Shown here one piece after another: positions 27,025-36,107 of a stretch of DNA of 61,597 nucleotides (positions within the stretch are counted from its first letter, which is position 1; every line of letters begins with the position of its first letter). The notes beneath the pieces were generated by a model. That model saw only the letters and a list, made by a program, of their open reading frames with translations, had not been told where the DNA came from and ran no database searches. Origin of the DNA: an uncultured Elusimicrobia bacterium (lineage in GTDB: Bacteria; Elusimicrobiota; Elusimicrobia; Elusimicrobiales; UBA9959). The stretch spans positions 1 through 61,597 of the forward strand of contig CAIPTO010000146.1 of NCBI GenBank assembly GCA_903867985.1, given 5' to 3'. The position numbers and the translations under genes are program-made.

Positions 27025-27951
27025 TTATTTTTCCCGGCTGTTTCGCCACGCTAAAGGAGTGGACTTAAATCTTTTCCTGAAAGCCGAGATAAATCCGCTG
27101 ACGGTTTTATAGCCGATAATGTCGGAAATTTCGCTGACGGAATATTTTTTATTGCGGATCAGGGCCAGAGATTCATCAAGGCGCCGGTCGGCGATATAAC
27201 TGAACGGTGATTTCGAAAATTCTTTACTGAAAACTCTGAGCAATGTAGCCTCGCTGGCAAGGGAGTATTTCGCCAGCTCGGTCATCGTCACATCGGAGAA
27301 AAGATGGGTTTCTATGTAATTTAGCGCCCGCTTAAGTATCGGAACGTTATCATACAAACTGCCCGCCTCCAGATTAAAAACATTCTTTGACGGCTTAAAT
27401 GTTTCCGAGATGTAATAAATTTCTTTCAAAATTTCCGTCTCCAAAAACGCGGTCGCCTCATTGGAGTTGTTGCCGGCTTCAATACGCTCAAAGATAAAAC
27501 GGTGGATGATTTCATTAAGCCAGTTCGTCCGCTTAATTATTTTTGTCTTGCCGAAAACAGCAAAAAGCGATTTGGCTGGGATCTTGTAAATTTTCGCGGT
27601 TTTTCTAATCAACGCCCGGCTGGGACATAATACCGCCAAATGAGATATCTCGGTTACGGATTTTAATCTGATCCCGGTTCCGGCGGGAATGAGCATGGTC
27701 GCAAGCGCGTCAAGCTGAACGGGAGGATGGGCGCCGGGGATCGCGACGTCGATTATTGAATGACATCTCGCGAATATGAGCGCCGGCCGCGGCAAAGCCT
27801 CCGAACTCGCGAAATCAGGCCCTACCTTATAATAAACGATCCCCAATGAAGATTTAAGGTCCTTGAATTCATCCACGATCAGACCTTCGGTCTGAGACGA
27901 TCTGTCATCGGAAGAGGCGGGGTTTAATTTGTGTCCCGGTGTTCCATTCAT
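27025..27951 (-). CDS. AraC-family transcriptional regulator
   Basis: A 308-aa protein with a variable N-terminal sensor domain (about residues 30-180, possibly cupin-like) and a C-terminal pair of helix-turn-helix motifs. These are MTELAKYSLASEATLLRVF and VSEISDIIGYKTVSGFISAF, followed by the family ending FRKRFKSTPLAWR. It should bind DNA and respond to an unknown ligand. GGAGG lies only one base before the first ATG, so the true start may be slightly different. Nearby clostripain and secreted-protein genes are possible targets; this is inference from position only. Confidence 0.88.
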   Translation of the reverse strand: MNGTPGHKLNPASSDDRSSQTEGLIVDEFKDLKSSLGIVYYKVGPDFASSEALPRPALIFARCHSIIDVAIPGAHPPVQLDALATMLIPAGTGIRLKSVTEISHLAVLCPSRALIRKTAKIYKIPAKSLFAVFGKTKIIKRTNWLNEIIHRFIFERIEAGNNSNEATAFLETEILKEIYYISETFKPSKNVFNLEAGSLYDNVPILKRALNYIETHLFSDVTMTELAKYSLASEATLLRVFSKEFSKSPFSYIADRRLDESLALIRNKKYSVSEISDIIGYKTVSGFISAFRKRFKSTPLAWRNSREK

Positions 27952-28063
27952 ACCTCCAATATTAGCAATTAAGCGGGGCTTTTGTTTCGCGCGAATTCCC
28001 GGCGCGGATTCACCGGATTATTTTTTGAGGATATAGCGATACCGTGTTTTTTCATTCCCGCGA

Positions 28064-28069
28064 TATAAT
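28064..28069 (+). promoter_or_regulatory. Minus-10 box of the Cys-containing secreted protein gene
   Basis: TATAAT in GCGATATAATATTT lies 33 bp before the start codon and is followed by a strong AGGAGGAG Shine-Dalgarno. No good minus-35 is visible. Confidence 0.5.
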
Positions 28070-28102
28070 ATTTTTGCAGTCAAATCCCCAGAGGAGGAGT
28101 AT

Positions 28103-28750
28103 ATGAAAAAGAAAGCGATCCTGTTGTTGTTCTGCGCCATGCCCATTTCCGCGGCAAGCGCGCAATTTGCCCCCGGAGACCAGACGGTGACAACCTGCTC
28201 TGACGGACCCTCATTCTACGCTGAAGTTAATACGCACGCCAACAGCGTATACAAAGTGTTCGGATATCGCGCGAACGGAAAACTGGCAAAACAAAACCCC
28301 GATATCATCAACGCCTGGGTAGGGGTGGAGACAAATCCCCTGATCCTGCCTCTTAAGAATACAGGAGAGGGTTACCTGCTCAAGACAAACGATCCCGGCA
28401 TAGCCCCGCAGAAGGCGGAGATGGCCTTTTTCATGCGGACCGAGTGGGATAATAACGGAGCATATACAACAAATTACCACCCGTTCAGAACATGTGAGCA
28501 ATTGACCGTTCCGGGCTCTTTCGCCGGCGGCGATATTTCCAAGGCAAGCTGGGACATTGTATTAAAAGGCTTTACACAGGAGCCCTTCAGAAGGGAAACG
28601 GTAAACGGCAAATGCGTGGACAATACCGGAGGACATGAATTCACCTATTGTTCTGATCGTTTGACAAAATCCGAATGTGAAACCCCGGATGCCCGTTGTC
28701 GCTGGCAGGCTTCAGAGTTTCAGTGGCCGCCGGCCAGCACCGACCATTAA
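28103..28750 (+). CDS. Secreted protein of unknown function with a four-Cys C-terminal module
   Basis: A 215-aa protein with a signal peptide (MKKKAILLLFCAMPISAASA, cleavage near residue 20). The mature part has two cysteines (TVTTCSDG, FRTCEQL) and a C-terminal segment with four more (GKCVDN, TYCSDR, SECETP, ARCRW). These probably form disulfides in the periplasm or outside. No family was recognised. AGGAGGAG precedes the ATG at ideal distance. It runs convergent to coaD, whose stop is 34 bp away. Confidence 0.75.
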   Translation: MKKKAILLLFCAMPISAASAQFAPGDQTVTTCSDGPSFYAEVNTHANSVYKVFGYRANGKLAKQNPDIINAWVGVETNPLILPLKNTGEGYLLKTNDPGIAPQKAEMAFFMRTEWDNNGAYTTNYHPFRTCEQLTVPGSFAGGDISKASWDIVLKGFTQEPFRRETVNGKCVDNTGGHEFTYCSDRLTKSECETPDARCRWQASEFQWPPASTDH

Positions 28751-28783
28751 ATATACGATGATGAGACTGCCGCCGCCTTTCCT

Positions 28784-29269
28784 TTATCCGGCTTTCTTAG
28801 CCGCGATGGCTTTGACAACGGAAGGCGGCGCCAGTTTTGAAACGTCGCCTTTAAAATGAGCAATGTCGCGCACCACGCTTGATGACAGGTAGGAGTAGCG
28901 CTGTCGCGGCATGAAGAACACGGTCTCTATTTCGCGGTAAAGTGTGCGGTTGATTCCGGCTATCTGGAACTCATGCTCAAGGTCTGAAATAGCCCGCAGG
29001 CCCCGCACTACGACCTTGGTCTTTTTGCGTCGCACATAATCCACCAGCAGTCCCTCAAAATAGTCCACTGTCACATTTTTTCGTCCCTTCAGCACGGCCT
29101 TCAGCATATCCACGCGCTCCTCAACCGTAAACATCGGTTTTTTGGCGCTGTTCACAAAAACGCTGACGATCAACTGGTCAAAGATCTTTGAGGCGCGATC
29201 TATAATATCAAGATGCCCGAAAGTTACTGGGTCGAAACTGCCCGGATAAACGGCTATCTTCTTTTTCAT
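28784..29269 (-). CDS. coaD: Phosphopantetheine adenylyltransferase
   Basis: A 161-aa nucleotidyltransferase that transfers AMP to 4'-phosphopantetheine, the penultimate step of coenzyme A synthesis. The signature is YPGSFDPVTFGHLDII near the N-terminus, and the C-terminal SSSVVRDIAHFKGDVSKLAP is typical of CoaD. The ATG at 29269 is six bases after AGGAG; the longer reading frame adds residues foreign to the family. Standard length. Confidence 0.96.
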   Translation of the reverse strand: MKKKIAVYPGSFDPVTFGHLDIIDRASKIFDQLIVSVFVNSAKKPMFTVEERVDMLKAVLKGRKNVTVDYFEGLLVDYVRRKKTKVVVRGLRAISDLEHEFQIAGINRTLYREIETVFFMPRQRYSYLSSSVVRDIAHFKGDVSKLAPPSVVKAIAAKKAG

Positions 29270-29497
29270 GCGTTCTCCTGACTTAAACCCCTCATTTTTT
29301 CCGAAGAAGGCCAAAGCTGCGGGGTAAAAATCCATTATACAAAAATGCGCCGGCCGCAGCGGGCGTGAGAGTGTGCCGAAGTTTGAATAATACTGGGAAA
29401 GGTGATAAGATTAAATCGGCTCCACCAACAGCAGGCTGCGGATCCGGCGTGGCGCCGCGGGTGGAGCAATGTTCTGGTAAAAACAGGGAGCTGCAAA

Positions 29498-30511
29498 ATG
29501 AAACCTCTCATCCTTTGTATTTATCTGCTGTTTCCTTATCCGCCCGCGCTTCACGCTCAGAGAGCGGACACGCCTCTCATGCCCTACAGATTCGGACAAC
29601 TGTGGGGTTACACGGATAAAGCTAAAAAAGTCATTATCCGGCCGCGCTTTGATTTTGCCTGGCCATTCCGTGAAGGCCTGGCCATGGTGATATCCGGAGG
29701 CAGATACAATTATGTAGGCACGGCCGGCAAACTGATGTCACCAACATCCTATCAGGCTGCCGGGGAATTCAGCGAAGGTTTGGCCCCGGTAAAACTGAAA
29801 GGCGCTTGGGGGTATATAGACAAGACCGGGCGTACCGTCATCCCTTTTGAATACGAAAGCGCTATACAGGTGAGCGAAGGCCTGGCTGGGGCAAAAAAAG
29901 ACGGGCACTGGGGTGTGTTGGATATTACTGCCAACCGGTTCACTCCGACAAAATATGATGAAATCTTTCAGTTCAGCCAAGGCTTGGCCAGAGTAAAGAC
30001 GGGGGGCCTATACGGATATATCGACAAAACCGGCGTCGAGGCCATTCCACCCGTATATGAAGAAGCTTTTTCTTTTCAGGATGGTTTCGCCTCAGCCCGC
30101 CTGCGCGTGCAGTACGGATTTATCAGCCTGGAAACAAAATCTTTCAAGGCAAAAGAGTTTTTCAACGTCGGGCCTTATACCGAAGGTCTGGCGCACGCGG
30201 AGAAGCAGGCGGACACCTCAGGCCGGTGCGGCTATATAGACGCGGAGGGCGTTGAAAAAATACCGTTTTCTTATTTCATGTGCGCCGCTTTCAGCGAGGG
30301 CCTGGCCCCGGTCCTTAAATCGCAGACCGGCAAATGGGGTTTCATAGACCGGACGGGAAAGGACGCCATAGCTTTCAAGTATGACCAGATCTCCGGCTTC
30401 AAAGACGGAGCGGCCAAAGCCGTGTTTGAGGGCAAAACATTTTACATAGACACGAAGGGCGCGGAATACTTCCAAAATAACCGCGTAGATATGCGCGGTA
30501 ACCACCCTTAA
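29498..30511 (+). CDS. Secreted WG-repeat (KWG) protein
   Basis: A 337-aa protein with a signal peptide (MKPLILCIYLLF... ending HAQ) and about eight WG-type beta repeats of roughly 35-45 residues. Examples are WGYTDKAKKVIIRPRFDFA, WGYIDKTGRTVIPFEYESA, YGYIDKTGVEAIPPVYEEA and WGFIDRTGKDAIAFKYDQI. Each is followed by an EGLA or DGFA turn. Such repeats form propeller-like or solenoid binding surfaces. No catalytic domain is attached. The ATG at 29498 has GGGAG upstream and starts a proper signal peptide. Partner unknown. Confidence 0.85.
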   Translation: MKPLILCIYLLFPYPPALHAQRADTPLMPYRFGQLWGYTDKAKKVIIRPRFDFAWPFREGLAMVISGGRYNYVGTAGKLMSPTSYQAAGEFSEGLAPVKLKGAWGYIDKTGRTVIPFEYESAIQVSEGLAGAKKDGHWGVLDITANRFTPTKYDEIFQFSQGLARVKTGGLYGYIDKTGVEAIPPVYEEAFSFQDGFASARLRVQYGFISLETKSFKAKEFFNVGPYTEGLAHAEKQADTSGRCGYIDAEGVEKIPFSYFMCAAFSEGLAPVLKSQTGKWGFIDRTGKDAIAFKYDQISGFKDGAAKAVFEGKTFYIDTKGAEYFQNNRVDMRGNHP

Positions 30512-30583
30512 AGCCTGTTCTACCGGACTTAAAACGGGGACGCGTTTAAGGCGCTATGCGCGCGTGCGCTCTGAGACCATTTT

Positions 30584-30592
30584 TGGTATTAT
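30584..30592 (+). promoter_or_regulatory. Extended minus-10 promoter of the GT/Lnt/Lgt operon
   Basis: TGGTATTAT matches an extended minus-10 element (TGn followed by TATTAT). It lies 75 bp before the first start codon of the operon, in an otherwise gene-free 155-bp gap. Confidence 0.45.
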
Positions 30593-30666
30593 AGCGCAGA
30601 CACATTATTCTCGGAACTAAAAGGAAATGGTCCGGTGACCCCCGCTCTTCACCCCCTTTCGGGAGA

Positions 30667-31872
30667 ATGCGGGATCAAGATATGGTCGTCCCCTCTTCTG
30701 TTGAAATGTTATCCGCTTGTCTCGCGGTCGGAACAGCACAGCTGCTGATCACCCTGCGTTTCTTTTTTCGCGTCCGCCCCCGGCCCGCGAAACCTTTCCG
30801 CGATCCTCCAGCCCGCGTGTCGGTAATTGTTCCCTGCAAAGGTTCCCCGGAAAACTTAGAATCCAACGTCCGCTCTCTTTTAGAACAGGATTATCCCGGC
30901 GAGGCCGAATATATTTTTGTCGTCCCGTCACGCGGCGATCCGGCTTTTAAAAACCTGGAGGCCATTCTTTCCCGGCCGGGGCCGCGCCGGAGCGTCCTCA
31001 TATCTTCCGGCGCCGCTCCTTCAGCCTGCAGCGAGAAAATATTGAACATACTATACGGCTGCGAACATGTATCGGAAAATTCGGAAATACTGCTTTTTGC
31101 CGATTGCGATCTTACCGCTCCGCGCGACTGGCTGACAGGCATGGTCCGTCCGCTGGAAAACCCCGATGTGATAGTTGCCACGGCCCATACTTTACCCGCG
31201 CCCGGGCCAAAGGATATCTGGGGGCAGCTGATGAAAGCGTGGGTTTCCGGCGGCGTTATCTACATGGAACTGATGAACATCATTTCAGGAAACTCACTGG
31301 CTATAAGCAGAAAAGATTTCGCTCGCTTGAACGTGCCGAGCGCGTGGCGGACCTCCCTTTGCGAGGACTTAACATTGACGCGATTAGTGAGTCGGTCCGG
31401 CAGGAAAGTGCATTTCGTGTCAGAAACGATCCCGCGCTCCGCCGACAGTTGGGACAGGCGCCGGTTTTTCCTGATTTTGAACCGGTGGACTATTTATTTC
31501 CGATTCTACGCAAAAGCCGTATGGCTCCCGGGGGTTTTGCTCACTTTTTTCAAGTTTTATGCAGTATGGTGGGCGCTCTCCCGCGCCGAGTTCGCCCCGT
31601 TAGCGGCTCTTTTTTCGGCCGACGTGGCGAATCTAGCCTTAATCTCGCGCACCTTTAAATCATGCGTGCGCGGTGATCTGCGGAATCAGGCGGGGCTCTC
31701 CGGCCGCGGTATTTTACGCGCCACGATCTATTACCCCCTGCTGGCTGCTTCACTGCAAATCGTTTATGCCGTTAATTTTATCTCTTCGCTGTGCCGGCGG
31801 GAAGTGGTTTGGGGCGGCTACAGGTACCGGATCCATTCGGCAGACCATATAGAAGCGAAGCCCTTATCATGA
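30667..31872 (+). CDS. Membrane glycosyltransferase, ceramide glucosyltransferase-like (GT2/GT21)
   Basis: A 401-aa processive-type GT-A enzyme. It has an N-terminal membrane segment (residues about 10-32) and VSVIVPCKGSPENLESN. LLFADCDLTAP follows as D2, LCEDLTLTRLV as D3 and RRFFLILNRW as an (R/Q)xxRW-like motif. C-terminal hydrophobic segments end the protein. This layout is that of GT21 ceramide glucosyltransferases, so the acceptor is probably a membrane lipid. In-frame starts at 30682 and 30706 are possible. Its stop overlaps the next gene (ATGA), making a tightly coupled operon with Lnt-like and Lgt-like genes. Confidence 0.8.
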   Translation: MRDQDMVVPSSVEMLSACLAVGTAQLLITLRFFFRVRPRPAKPFRDPPARVSVIVPCKGSPENLESNVRSLLEQDYPGEAEYIFVVPSRGDPAFKNLEAILSRPGPRRSVLISSGAAPSACSEKILNILYGCEHVSENSEILLFADCDLTAPRDWLTGMVRPLENPDVIVATAHTLPAPGPKDIWGQLMKAWVSGGVIYMELMNIISGNSLAISRKDFARLNVPSAWRTSLCEDLTLTRLVSRSGRKVHFVSETIPRSADSWDRRRFFLILNRWTIYFRFYAKAVWLPGVLLTFFKFYAVWWALSRAEFAPLAALFSADVANLALISRTFKSCVRGDLRNQAGLSGRGILRATIYYPLLAASLQIVYAVNFISSLCRREVVWGGYRYRIHSADHIEAKPLS

Positions 31873-33527
31873 AACGATTAAATTCCGTAAAGTTCTCCGC
31901 AGCGATGGAGGTTTGCGCGCTTATCACGTCCGGCATCGCGACAGGAATTTGTTTTTGGCCCGGAAATTACGGCTGGATGTTCTGGTTTGTTTTTGTGCCG
32001 CTTTTTTGGATAATTCTGAAAAAGGACTGGAAAGCGGCCTTTTTCAAGGGCTGGCTCTTCGGCATTTTCGCCTGGCTGTCCGGAATATACTGGTTCATCC
32101 CACCCCTTTTAAAATTCCTCGGGATCCATTTTGCGGCCGCGCTGCCGCTGCTCCTGGTCTTCTTCGCCTGGCACGGCCTCATGTTCGCCATCTTAGCGGG
32201 AGCCGCAAGCGCTTTGAGCGATTATTTCTTAAAGCGCATGGGCTGGCGCAAAGAGATCACCGTCCTCTGGGTCGCCGCGCCCGCAATGGCGGCGGTTGAA
32301 CGCTTTTTTCCAATGCTTTTCCCCGTTTATTTCGCTAACACCCAGTACTTCCATCTTCCGCAAGTGCAAATTCTGGAAGTTTTCGGGCCGGCCGGTCTTC
32401 TCTGGCTCATACTTGGATTCAACGCGGCGGCTTATCTGCTGGCAAAGGCGTTATGGGAGCGCAAATTTGAACCCATACCCGGCGCTCCGCGCGGCCTTTA
32501 CTCCGCCTTGGCGATCTTCGGCGCGTTCTGCGGACTGATCTCGCTTAATGAGTATTACGGGGCTCTGCGTATCAGACAAATAGACGCCCTCGTCAAAACC
32601 GAAACCGCGCGCGGACATTCCATCAGCGTGTCGATAATACAGGGCTCCGGCAAGGTTGAAGATGCCGAAACGCTTGGCGTATACCGCCGGTTGACGGCTG
32701 AAGCTTTAAAAACAACCGATACCGATATGGTAATCTGGCCGGAATCCGTATATGACCGGACCGCCGAATATGGGATATCCAGGGATTCCTCCGGAGAAAA
32801 ATCAGTGTTCAGCTCCGATTTCGCGCGCACTTTAAAAGCCGAGGTCCCCTACAAGACGACTATGCTTATGGGAGCAAAAGGCCGTTTTACGGATAAATCG
32901 GGAAGGCCTCAGCCGCAGAGCGCGCTAAAGCGAAATATCGCGTTTATTACGGGCCCGGGAAGGGAACTTCTCGGCTTGACGGAAAAGCGATATCTTTTCC
33001 CGTTCGGGGAATTCATACCGCTGGGCGCCATCTTTCCCCGTCTATACAGGATCTTCCCGTACTCCGACGATATTTCACCCGGCGCTATTTCGGCGCCGCT
33101 GAACTTCGCGAAAGGCAAAGCGGGAGTAGTGATATGTTACGAGGATCTTTACACCGAAGCATCGAGAAGGTTCTCTTCAAAAGGTGCGAATATTTTGTTT
33201 AATATTACCAATGAGGCGCGCTTCGGCTACACCATGTCGCCCGAACAGCATTTAAATCTCAGCGCTTTGCGTGCCATAGAAAACAGAAGGTTTTTTGTAA
33301 GAGCAGTAAACACCGGCATAAGCGCCGTGATAGATCCTGCGGGGCGCGTTGTCAGAAGGCTGGCGGTAAAGGAGCGTGGTTCTATCACCACCAAAATCCA
33401 GCTTATGGAGTATCGGACTTTTTATTCAACACACGGTGACTTTTTATGTTTTTTCGGAATTTTACTGGTATCTTTTTTTGTGTTTTTAGCGATGATAAAA
33501 TCCCCCGGTGACACCCGCTTATTATGA
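31869..33527 (+). CDS. Apolipoprotein N-acyltransferase-like protein, second copy
   Basis: A 552-aa paralogue of Lnt: about seven hydrophobic N-terminal segments, then a nitrilase domain. The triad is intact (E292 in VIWPES, K373 in EKRYLFPFGEF, C423 in VICYEDLY), so it should be an active acyltransferase. It is more divergent and longer than the copy at 2505-3998. The ATG at 31869 overlaps the glycosyltransferase stop and is followed by a normal first membrane segment. Sharing an operon with a GT21-like enzyme and an Lgt-like protein suggests a specialised lipidation or glycolipid pathway rather than bulk lipoprotein maturation. Confidence 0.82.
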   Translation: MKRLNSVKFSAAMEVCALITSGIATGICFWPGNYGWMFWFVFVPLFWIILKKDWKAAFFKGWLFGIFAWLSGIYWFIPPLLKFLGIHFAAALPLLLVFFAWHGLMFAILAGAASALSDYFLKRMGWRKEITVLWVAAPAMAAVERFFPMLFPVYFANTQYFHLPQVQILEVFGPAGLLWLILGFNAAAYLLAKALWERKFEPIPGAPRGLYSALAIFGAFCGLISLNEYYGALRIRQIDALVKTETARGHSISVSIIQGSGKVEDAETLGVYRRLTAEALKTTDTDMVIWPESVYDRTAEYGISRDSSGEKSVFSSDFARTLKAEVPYKTTMLMGAKGRFTDKSGRPQPQSALKRNIAFITGPGRELLGLTEKRYLFPFGEFIPLGAIFPRLYRIFPYSDDISPGAISAPLNFAKGKAGVVICYEDLYTEASRRFSSKGANILFNITNEARFGYTMSPEQHLNLSALRAIENRRFFVRAVNTGISAVIDPAGRVVRRLAVKERGSITTKIQLMEYRTFYSTHGDFLCFFGILLVSFFVFLAMIKSPGDTRLL

Positions 33528-34288
33528 GACCTGTTTTATTTTCAGTGATGGGTTTTAACGTTTTTGCCGCGCCCATTTTCGCCGGCTTGTCCAGCCTGGC
33601 AGGGTTTTTGTATTTCAGAGCTTCCGTGAACCGTATGAAGCTTTCGCTTGACGATTTATGGAACCTGGTGTTCCTTATCGCGGTGGGAGTCGTAGGCGGC
33701 GCGCTTCTCTTTTACGCTATTTTTTACAACGGAGGGTTGGCAAACAATCTGTCTTTTTTTGCTAAAACCAAAAGAATTCCGGGCGGTTCCTTCTGGGGTA
33801 GTTTTTGGACGCCTTTCGCCTTCGCGTATATATATTGCCGCGTCAAACAAATTGATTTTAAGAGGGTCGCGGATTCAATCGGCCTGTCCGCCGTCCTCGC
33901 CTTAGCCATAATGCGCATAGGCTGCTTCCTGAACGGATGCTGCTACGGCGCACCCACGACGCTGCGATGGGGCGTCAGGTATACGGATCCGCACTGTTCA
34001 TCATACAGATTCCTGTCCGGAAAGACCCTGCACCCCACCCAGCTTTACGAGTCTCTGGGCAGCCTCGCTATCTTTTTTCTGGTATATTTTGTTTTTGTAA
34101 AAAAAGAGCGCCTGAAGCCGGGCGGAGCGTTTGTCGTTGCGGTTGTTCTTTATTCCATTCTGCGTTTCGCCGTAGATTTTATCAGGGGCGGAGACGCCGG
34201 GATTTCCTGGGCGTGGCAGCTTACTACTGCCCAGCTTATCTCGATCGCAAGCGCTGCCGGGAGCTTATTATGGTACCGCCGCTTATGA
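33524..34288 (+). CDS. Lgt-like prolipoprotein diacylglyceryl transferase paralogue
   Basis: A 254-aa membrane protein with about seven hydrophobic segments. It keeps the Lgt signature RIGCFLNGCCYG (R131, N137), HPTQLYES (H170) and the late arginines (RFAVDFIRGGD). The position of the HGG histidine of E. coli Lgt (H103) reads GGSFWGSF, with W91 in place of His. It may therefore be a functionally shifted paralogue, with canonical Lgt elsewhere in the genome. It overlaps both neighbours by ATGA. Confidence 0.78.
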   Translation: MRPVLFSVMGFNVFAAPIFAGLSSLAGFLYFRASVNRMKLSLDDLWNLVFLIAVGVVGGALLFYAIFYNGGLANNLSFFAKTKRIPGGSFWGSFWTPFAFAYIYCRVKQIDFKRVADSIGLSAVLALAIMRIGCFLNGCCYGAPTTLRWGVRYTDPHCSSYRFLSGKTLHPTQLYESLGSLAIFFLVYFVFVKKERLKPGGAFVVAVVLYSILRFAVDFIRGGDAGISWAWQLTTAQLISIASAAGSLLWYRRL

Positions 34289-35079
34289 CACAAAAAAATT
34301 ACGGAAAAATATATCTTGGCGCGCTGATCCTGGTATTCGCGGGCCTCGCGCTGCTGAGGGCCGATCTGGTTACCGGAGCATGCACCTCCACTTTGGCAAG
34401 CCTTGCGGCTGGCCAGGGGCCGAGACTTAAGGTGATTTTTGAGATAGTATTGTTCGCGTTTATATTATTTCTGACCATCCGCGCGATTCCCCTCGCCGCA
34501 GATCCCGTAACGGATTGCCTCACTGTGTTGGTCACCTCGTTTTTCGGCTTTTTGGCGGAACTATGGGGAACGCAGTCGGGGCTTTGGACATATTACACCG
34601 GCGAAAAACCGCCCTATTGGATAGTCCCCGCCTGGGCGCTGGGCGTCCTGGTAGTGGAGCGCCTCGCTCGCCGCGCCGGAGAACAGCCTGGCGGAGTTTT
34701 CGCGAAGTTGAGAAGCGACAATTTTTACCGGGCGTGGGTGCTTTTGTTTTATTGCGTTTTTGTGCCGTTTATCGCTACAAAGTTATCCGCGCCGGCATGC
34801 GTCCTGCCCATACTTTTAACCGCGGCAGTCCTTTTCCCCGGCAAAAAACACCGGACACGGTATACGAGGATCCTTTTTACCGGAACAGTTTGTGTGTTTT
34901 TTGCGGACCTGTGGGGAACGACCAATCATTGCTGGACATATCACACACAGACGGCCAGCTTCGGCACCGCCTATGGAATATTATTCGGATGCGTGTTTGA
35001 TTCGGCTGTAGTTCTGGCCGGCATAAAAACGGCCGAATATCTCATGCAAATATCAGGGCGGACGCCTGCCGGCCAATAA
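34285..35079 (+). CDS. Multi-pass membrane protein with a duplicated WGTxxxxWTY motif
   Basis: A 264-aa protein with seven or eight hydrophobic segments. Two matching stretches, AELWGTQSGLWTYYT (91-105) and ADLWGTTNHCWTYHT (207-221), indicate an internal duplication. The spacing of Trp, Gly and Tyr is vaguely like carotenoid-cyclase-type membrane proteins, but no family is claimed. The ATG at 34285 overlaps the Lgt-like stop (ATGA). A longer in-frame reading runs through the Lgt gene and is rejected. As the last gene of the GT/Lnt/Lgt operon it may transport or modify the lipid intermediate. Confidence 0.7.
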   Translation: MTQKNYGKIYLGALILVFAGLALLRADLVTGACTSTLASLAAGQGPRLKVIFEIVLFAFILFLTIRAIPLAADPVTDCLTVLVTSFFGFLAELWGTQSGLWTYYTGEKPPYWIVPAWALGVLVVERLARRAGEQPGGVFAKLRSDNFYRAWVLLFYCVFVPFIATKLSAPACVLPILLTAAVLFPGKKHRTRYTRILFTGTVCVFFADLWGTTNHCWTYHTQTASFGTAYGILFGCVFDSAVVLAGIKTAEYLMQISGRTPAGQ

Positions 35080-35184
35080 CTCAGCCGCGCCGCAAGACCG
35101 CTTTTTATTAACTTGACCCGATATCACAAGAAGCGGGCGCCGCATTGTTTAAAAGACTCCCAAAAACATCTTGCGTCCTCCTCC

Positions 35185-35213
35185 TTGACTGCATTATTCC
35201 TTTGTTATATTAT
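35185..35213 (+). promoter_or_regulatory. Sigma-70-type promoter
   Basis: TTGACT (35185-35190) and TATTAT (35208-35213) are separated by 17 bp. The predicted leader of about 45 nt ends with GGAGG before the ATG at 35267. Confidence 0.65.
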
Positions 35214-35266
35214 TAGTGTGTCGCACGGAGACGCTCTAGGTGCGAAACAAATTTTACGGAGGACTT

Positions 35267-36070
35267 ATGGAACAAGAGAAAAAAAACAATTGGGCTATAT
35301 GGCTGATACTGCCTGTCTGCGCTCTAACCGCGATACTGCTGACAAAATGGTTTCTCAACAGCAATTCCGGTTCTCATGCCGGTTTAACGGAAGAGTACAG
35401 CGCGGAAGAGGTTCCCGTAACCGACGAGGCATCCGGTTTCGAAGCGAGTTCGGAACCTGCTCAGAAAGAAGCAAAAAGCACAGAATCGGAGCGGGATGTT
35501 GCGCAAACCAGACCGTCTAATACCTCCGCTGCTGCCCAGGTCCGAGGTGACGAGACTTCGGCCAGAAAACTAACTGAGGCGGAGTTCCTGCGCAAACATG
35601 CCCGCGAAATTAAAAGGTATCAGGATTATCTGTATCGCCTTGGTCTAAAATACAAAGCGCAATATCCGGCGCTTCGCAAACTTAACGCCGATTTTTCAAA
35701 AATGGACAGGTATATGGCGCTAAAAAAACAATACGATAAAGATAGAGACGCTTATAAATGGGCGCGCGGAGCTATAGCGCTGCCGGAAGTGCGCAACAAG
35801 CTTATAAGAGCCAGCGCTGACCCGGAAGTAGTGAAGGGAATATTGTCGGTATCGCTGGAGGCGATGCGCAACCCGCCGCCGGAATCAATATATAATGAAG
35901 TAATGAACTTCTTATGCGCGGACAAACAGGCCTCTCCTTATGTGGATGCCATGTCAATAAAAGTTGTGAATAACATGGCCTCAAGCCTTCCCTCCGCGAT
36001 AACACCGGGGATGGATCTCACTCCTCTTCAAAAAATAGGGGAACAAATATCTTCCGGCCGAACCCGCTGA
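35267..36070 (+). CDS. Membrane-anchored protein of unknown function
   Basis: A 267-aa protein with one N-terminal membrane segment (about residues 9-28, NWAIWLILPVCALTAILL). It is followed by an acidic, low-complexity stretch of about 70 residues and a helical, basic domain (KLTEAEFLRKHAREIKRYQD and onward to the C-terminus). It probably faces the periplasm. No family was recognised. GGAGG sits well before the ATG at 35267. It is monocistronic: its own promoter lies upstream and a bidirectional terminator follows. Confidence 0.75.
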   Translation: MEQEKKNNWAIWLILPVCALTAILLTKWFLNSNSGSHAGLTEEYSAEEVPVTDEASGFEASSEPAQKEAKSTESERDVAQTRPSNTSAAAQVRGDETSARKLTEAEFLRKHAREIKRYQDYLYRLGLKYKAQYPALRKLNADFSKMDRYMALKKQYDKDRDAYKWARGAIALPEVRNKLIRASADPEVVKGILSVSLEAMRNPPPESIYNEVMNFLCADKQASPYVDAMSIKVVNNMASSLPSAITPGMDLTPLQKIGEQISSGRTR

Positions 36071-36107
36071 TCCCGAGAACTGTTGAACACAACTAATTTA
36101 CAAAAAC

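Noticed and set aside
33937-34284. N-terminal extension of the last gene of the GT/Lnt/Lgt operon
   Set aside because: The frame runs through the Lgt-like gene; the ATGA overlap at 34285 and loss of membrane character upstream favour the short form.
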